DNA from: JBFGCT01 sp963825565 | GTDB taxonomy: Bacteria; Actinomycetota; Acidimicrobiia; Acidimicrobiales; Ilumatobacteraceae | DNA: 64,000 nt | Assembly (NCBI GenBank): GCA_963825565.1 | Contig: CAWGTW010000012.1 | Coordinates: 124,001-188,000, forward strand | Reading direction: 5' to 3' | Shown here: positions 61,065 through 64,000 of the stretch, one piece after another | Position numbering within the stretch: the stretch's first letter is position 1 | How the letters are laid out: the number at the start of each line of letters is the position of its first letter | Made by a program: the position numbers and the translations under genes | Notes under the pieces: model-generated | Seen by the model: only the letters and a program-made list of their open reading frames with translations | What the model was told of the DNA's origin: nothing | Databases searched by the model: none

Positions 61065-62551
61065 GAACTGGGCATGCCGGCCTGCAGCTTGGCGAGCACC
61101 TTGTCGAGGCTGAAGCTCGCCGGCTCCTGTCGTTGCGGGAACTCGACCAGCGTCTTGAGGTGCTCGGCGACGAACGCCTGTGCCGGCACGAGCATGAACG
61201 CGTGGTCGAGCATCCAGTCGTAGTACGTGTTCGAGGTGATGTCGGCCCGTTCGAAGGGGTCGATCCGCAGGTTGAAGATCTTGGGGAACCGGAGCTCGAC
61301 GAACGGTTCAGACCACACCGCCAGCGTGCCCGCTCGCCGCTGCTCGAGGAACACGAACTTGAAGTGGTACAGCCGCAACGCGGTGAGGTCGCCTTCGTCG
61401 GTGGTGTAGAAGAAGTAGAAGCGGGGGCTCTCGGCGACCTCACCGGTCAGGTAGGGCAGTTGGTTGAAGCCGTCGAGATGCACCTTGTACTCGCGGCCGT
61501 CGAGCTCGTGACCGGCCTTGAGCTTCTCCGCGATGTCGGGGTCACCGGCAGCGGCGAGCAGGGTCACGAACCAGTCGGCGTGGCTGACCATCCCGTTGAG
61601 GACCTGGCCGGGCTCGATGTGACCGGGCCAGCGAACCATCGCCGGCACGCGGAAGGCTCCCTCCCATCCCGAGTTCTTCTCGTTGCGGAACGGGGTCATC
61701 GCACCGTCGGGCCAGGTGTTCATGTGCGGCCCGTTGTCGGTGCTGTAGACGACGATCGTGTCGTCGGCGATTCCGAGCTCGTCGAGGTGGTCGAGCATCT
61801 TCCCGATCCTCTTGTCGTGCTCGACCATGCCGTCGTGGTAGTCGGACTGCCAGCGTCCGGCCTGACCGCGGATCTCGTCGGCGATGTGGGTCCGGAAGTG
61901 CATCCCGGTGGTGTTGAACCACACGAAGAAGGGGGTGTCGCTCTCGACGGCGTCGCTGATGAACCGCTGAGCCTCGGGAAGGACCTCGTCGTCGATCGTC
62001 TCCATCCGCTTCTTGGTCAGCGGACCGGTGTCCTCGACGCGCCCGTCGGCCCAGCTGTGGATGACGCCGCGCGGCCCGAACCGCTCGCGGAAGTGGGGGA
62101 AGTCCTTGTCGGTCGGGTAGTCGGGGAGTTCGGGCTCCTCCTCGGCGTTGAGGTGGTAGAGATTGCCGAAGAACTCGTCGAAGCCGTGATTGGTCGGGAG
62201 GTACTTGTCGAGATCGCCGAGGTGGTTCTTGCCGAACTGGCCGGTCGCGTAGCCACGGTCCCTGAGCGCGGTCGCGATCGTCGGGTCGCCGTCTTGCAGC
62301 CCAACGTCGGCGCCCGGCATGCCGACCTTGGTCAGCCCGGTGCGGTACGGGTTCTGCCCGCAGATGAACGCGGCGCGGCCGGCCGTGCACGACTGCTCAC
62401 CGTAGTAGTCGGTGAAGCGGATGCCCTCGGCGGCGAGGCGGTCGATGTTCGGCGTGCGGTAGCCCATCAGCCCATCGGAGTAGGCGCTGACGTTGGTGAT
62501 CCCGATGTCGTCGCCCCACAGGACGAGGATGTTCGGCTTGCCGTTGGGCAT
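61061..62551 (-). CDS. Arylsulfatase (type I, formylglycine-dependent)
   Basis: 496 residues. ILVLWGDDIGITNV with D14/D15 as metal ligands, then C55 in the CTAGR active-site motif (C-x-A-x-R), TGQFGKNHLGDLD and YSTDNGPHMNTWPDG. C55 would be converted to formylglycine by the neighbouring FGE. No signal peptide is visible (MPNGKPNILVLWG), so unlike many sulfatases it may be cytoplasmic. Substrate, perhaps a sulfated sugar or sterol, unknown. First gene of the four-gene operon. Confidence 0.93.
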   Translation of the reverse strand: MPNGKPNILVLWGDDIGITNVSAYSDGLMGYRTPNIDRLAAEGIRFTDYYGEQSCTAGRAAFICGQNPYRTGLTKVGMPGADVGLQDGDPTIATALRDRGYATGQFGKNHLGDLDKYLPTNHGFDEFFGNLYHLNAEEEPELPDYPTDKDFPHFRERFGPRGVIHSWADGRVEDTGPLTKKRMETIDDEVLPEAQRFISDAVESDTPFFVWFNTTGMHFRTHIADEIRGQAGRWQSDYHDGMVEHDKRIGKMLDHLDELGIADDTIVVYSTDNGPHMNTWPDGAMTPFRNEKNSGWEGAFRVPAMVRWPGHIEPGQVLNGMVSHADWFVTLLAAAGDPDIAEKLKAGHELDGREYKVHLDGFNQLPYLTGEVAESPRFYFFYTTDEGDLTALRLYHFKFVFLEQRRAGTLAVWSEPFVELRFPKIFNLRIDPFERADITSNTYYDWMLDHAFMLVPAQAFVAEHLKTLVEFPQRQEPASFSLDKVLAKLQAGMPSS

Positions 62552-62928
62552 GTCGGTGGCTCCTTGGGGTCGTGACTGCTCGGGAGATCGTAGGCAACGT
62601 GTCAGCCGGAGACCTCATCCAGTTGGGGCGAAACATCGATCGTTGGCGAGCGGAGCGAGCGGGCGACGTTCAGCCGCCGTCGGCGGGCAGATCGGTCGCC
62701 GGAGCGGTCATGTGGTTCGACGAGTAGTCGTTGCTCACCAGCACGGCGATCAGCACGAAGAGCAGGGCGACGACGACCGCATCGCGTCATCATGACCGCC
62801 CTGATCGCAACGGCCGTTGCCCGCCTCGTCGTTCGCAAGGGCTCGGTCAGCCCGGCCCGGCGCTCCGGCCGACCCGTCGGGACGAGGGTCACCGACTCGC
62901 GCGAGCGCGCTGGCCTAGCGTCGTCTTC
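62552..62928. other. Divergent intergenic stretch
   Basis: About 380 bp between the divergent sulfatase and MscS genes. It probably holds their promoters and may hold a small, frameshifted minus-strand gene (see 62670-62793). No terminator or repeat was seen. Confidence 0.45.
62670..62793 (-). pseudogene. Possible small single-helix membrane protein with frameshift
   Basis: A minus-strand frame ending at 62670 encodes VVVALLFVLIAVLVSNDYSS followed by a short hydrophilic tail. It has no start in frame; the ATGs at 62793/62790, preceded by AGGGCGG, are one base out. It may be a real ~40-residue membrane peptide gene broken by one extra base, or a chance frame. Confidence 0.35.
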
Positions 62929-63798
62929 GTGCCGACCCTTGCCGCCGCGATCACCCGTCAGGCCGTCCCGATCGCTGACAGTCTCGACATCACGAACAGC
63001 TTCGACGTCGAAGCGGTCAGCGCGTTCGACCTCCTCTTCGCCGGCGCCGCGCTCGTCGGCGGATTCATCCTGTCGCGCATGGCCAAACGAGCCTTGCTGC
63101 GCTTCTTCCGCAGCGTCGACGCGGTGCCCGACGACACGGGGCGGCTGGTCGCCAGGATCACCGGCTACCTCGTGTTCCTGATCGGGCTGTTCGTCGCGAT
63201 CGAATCACTGGGCTTCTCGTGGGGTCCGCTCGGATCGCTGCTGCTCCTCGCGCTGATCGTCCTGTTCTTCACCGCCAGACCGTTGCTCGAGGACCTCGGC
63301 GCCGGCCTCCTACTCCAGATTCGCCAGCCGTTCACCCATGGCGATCTGGTCAACGTCGCGGGCGAACTCGGCGTCGTCGACAAGATCGACTCCCGGACGG
63401 TCGTGCTGCAGACGATCGACGGCCGCCGCGTCCACCTGCCGAGCCGCTCCGTGCTCAGCTCGGCGATCGTCAACCTGACCGTGGAGCGCGAGCGCCTGAC
63501 CACCTTCGTCGCCGGCGTCGAGTACTCGACCGATCTCGATCGAGCCCGATCGATCGCGGTCGATGCGATGGCCGGCGCGCAGGGGGTTCGAGCCGACCCG
63601 CCGCCCGAGGCGCTCGTCGAGGAGTTCGCCGACTCGACGATCAACATCTCGTGCCGCTTCTGGCACGACCCCGACCTGATGTCCGAGCTCCGGGTCCGCG
63701 ACGCAGCGATGCGTGCCGTGAAGCGGGCGTTCGACGCCAACGGCATCGTGATCGCGTTTCCCCAGCGTGTGCTGTGGCGCACCGGTGAGAACGCCTGA
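62929..63798 (+). CDS. MscS-family mechanosensitive channel
   Basis: 289 residues from the GTG at 62929. Three hydrophobic segments: AFDLLFAGAALVGGFIL, ITGYLVFLIGLFVAIESLG and GPLGSLLLLALIVLFFTARP, followed by LEDLGAGLLLQIRQPFTHGDLVNV, GELGVVDKIDSRTVVLQTIDGRRVHLPSRSVLSSAIVNLT, the MscS beta domain. It opens under membrane tension to release solutes. No usual N-terminal helices beyond these, so a compact member. Confidence 0.88.
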   Translation: MPTLAAAITRQAVPIADSLDITNSFDVEAVSAFDLLFAGAALVGGFILSRMAKRALLRFFRSVDAVPDDTGRLVARITGYLVFLIGLFVAIESLGFSWGPLGSLLLLALIVLFFTARPLLEDLGAGLLLQIRQPFTHGDLVNVAGELGVVDKIDSRTVVLQTIDGRRVHLPSRSVLSSAIVNLTVERERLTTFVAGVEYSTDLDRARSIAVDAMAGAQGVRADPPPEALVEEFADSTINISCRFWHDPDLMSELRVRDAAMRAVKRAFDANGIVIAFPQRVLWRTGENA

Positions 63799-63850
63799 CC
63801 GCCACGTGGCGCGCCGCTTCGTTCGCCCGGCGCCAACGTACGCTGGCCCG

Positions 63851-64000
63851 GTGTACAGCAGGCGGAACCGACGCGGCCTCCTCGTGCCCGTTGCCCTGAC
63901 CGTCATGTCCGCCGCGTGCGGAGTGGCGAGCGCCGAATCGGCCCCAGGCGTGGTCGTCGACGTTGCCCGTCCGACGACCACCACGATGCCGCGGACCACG
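63851..64000 (+). CDS. Lipoprotein, 3' truncated by the window edge
   Basis: GTG at 63851 opens a frame of 50 codons that runs off the end. The N-terminus is VYSRRNRRGLLVPVALTVMS followed by an AAC lipobox and a Thr-rich linker (TTTTMP). Function cannot be judged. Confidence 0.6.
   Translation, partial: MYSRRNRRGLLVPVALTVMSAACGVASAESAPGVVVDVARPTTTTMPRTT

Overview
The window is high-GC DNA with densely packed, often 4-bp-overlapping (ATGA) genes, many GTG starts and many secreted lipoproteins. The gene content (an actinobacterial-style surface protein with DUF11-like repeats, an Mrp antiporter operon, DUF3179, DUF2207, DUF4389, sulfatase plus formylglycine-generating enzyme) suggests an actinobacterium, probably of the Acidimicrobiia/Ilumatobacter type. 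That assignment is an inference from gene style; there is no rRNA or other marker gene here. No tRNA, rRNA, CRISPR array, transposase or integrase was seen.

Layout. 1-4450: 3' part of a giant surface protein. 4.7-7.4 kb: ABC exporter and sulfotransferase-like protein. 7.5-8.5 kb: a secreted fibre-like protein with two frameshifts. 8.6-19.5 kb: FG-GAP lipoprotein, small secreted/anchored proteins, a TrkA-C membrane protein, a Gfo/Idh/MocA oxidoreductase, CapA, a putative chaperone-like protein, DUF3179 and a hot-dog protein. 19.8-27.7 kb: a DUF4389 protein, then a divergent cluster of four ATP-grasp ligases and two alpha/beta-hydrolases, the best candidate for an undescribed biosynthetic system. 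27.7-31.2 kb: ABC-2 type transporter, hydrolase, lipoprotein. 31.2-34.6 kb: PEP-utilising swivel-domain protein, putative anti-sigma protein, ECF sigma factor and a paralogous membrane protein. 34.7-42.3 kb: monooxygenase, unknown protein, SLC12-like transporter, YbdK ligase, TPP-riboswitch-controlled thiamine-binding protein, 2Fe-2S protein, bacterioferritin and VOC protein. 42.6-48.5 kb: seven-gene mrp/mnh Na+/H+ antiporter operon (mnhA and mnhD frameshifted) divergent from a wHTH regulator. 49-57.9 kb: DUF2207, SGNH hydrolase (frameshifted), animal-type haem peroxidase, aldehyde dehydrogenase, MFS-like protein and a lipoprotein. 58-62.6 kb: sulfatase-FGE-HAD-methyltransferase operon. 62.9 kb to the end: MscS channel and a truncated lipoprotein gene.

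The intergenic spaces hold notable structure. There are six copies of an exactly 37-bp element with inverted ends (GTGACCGAA...TTCGGTCAC) and four copies of an exactly 47-bp element with other inverted ends (GTCTCGG...CCGAGAC). There are four short tandem arrays (10-, 14-, 15- and 16-bp units), a 12-bp inverted repeat enclosing 139 bp, and a LacI/PurR-like palindrome. At least five frameshift points interrupt otherwise intact reading frames; whether they are biological or consensus errors cannot be decided from sequence alone.
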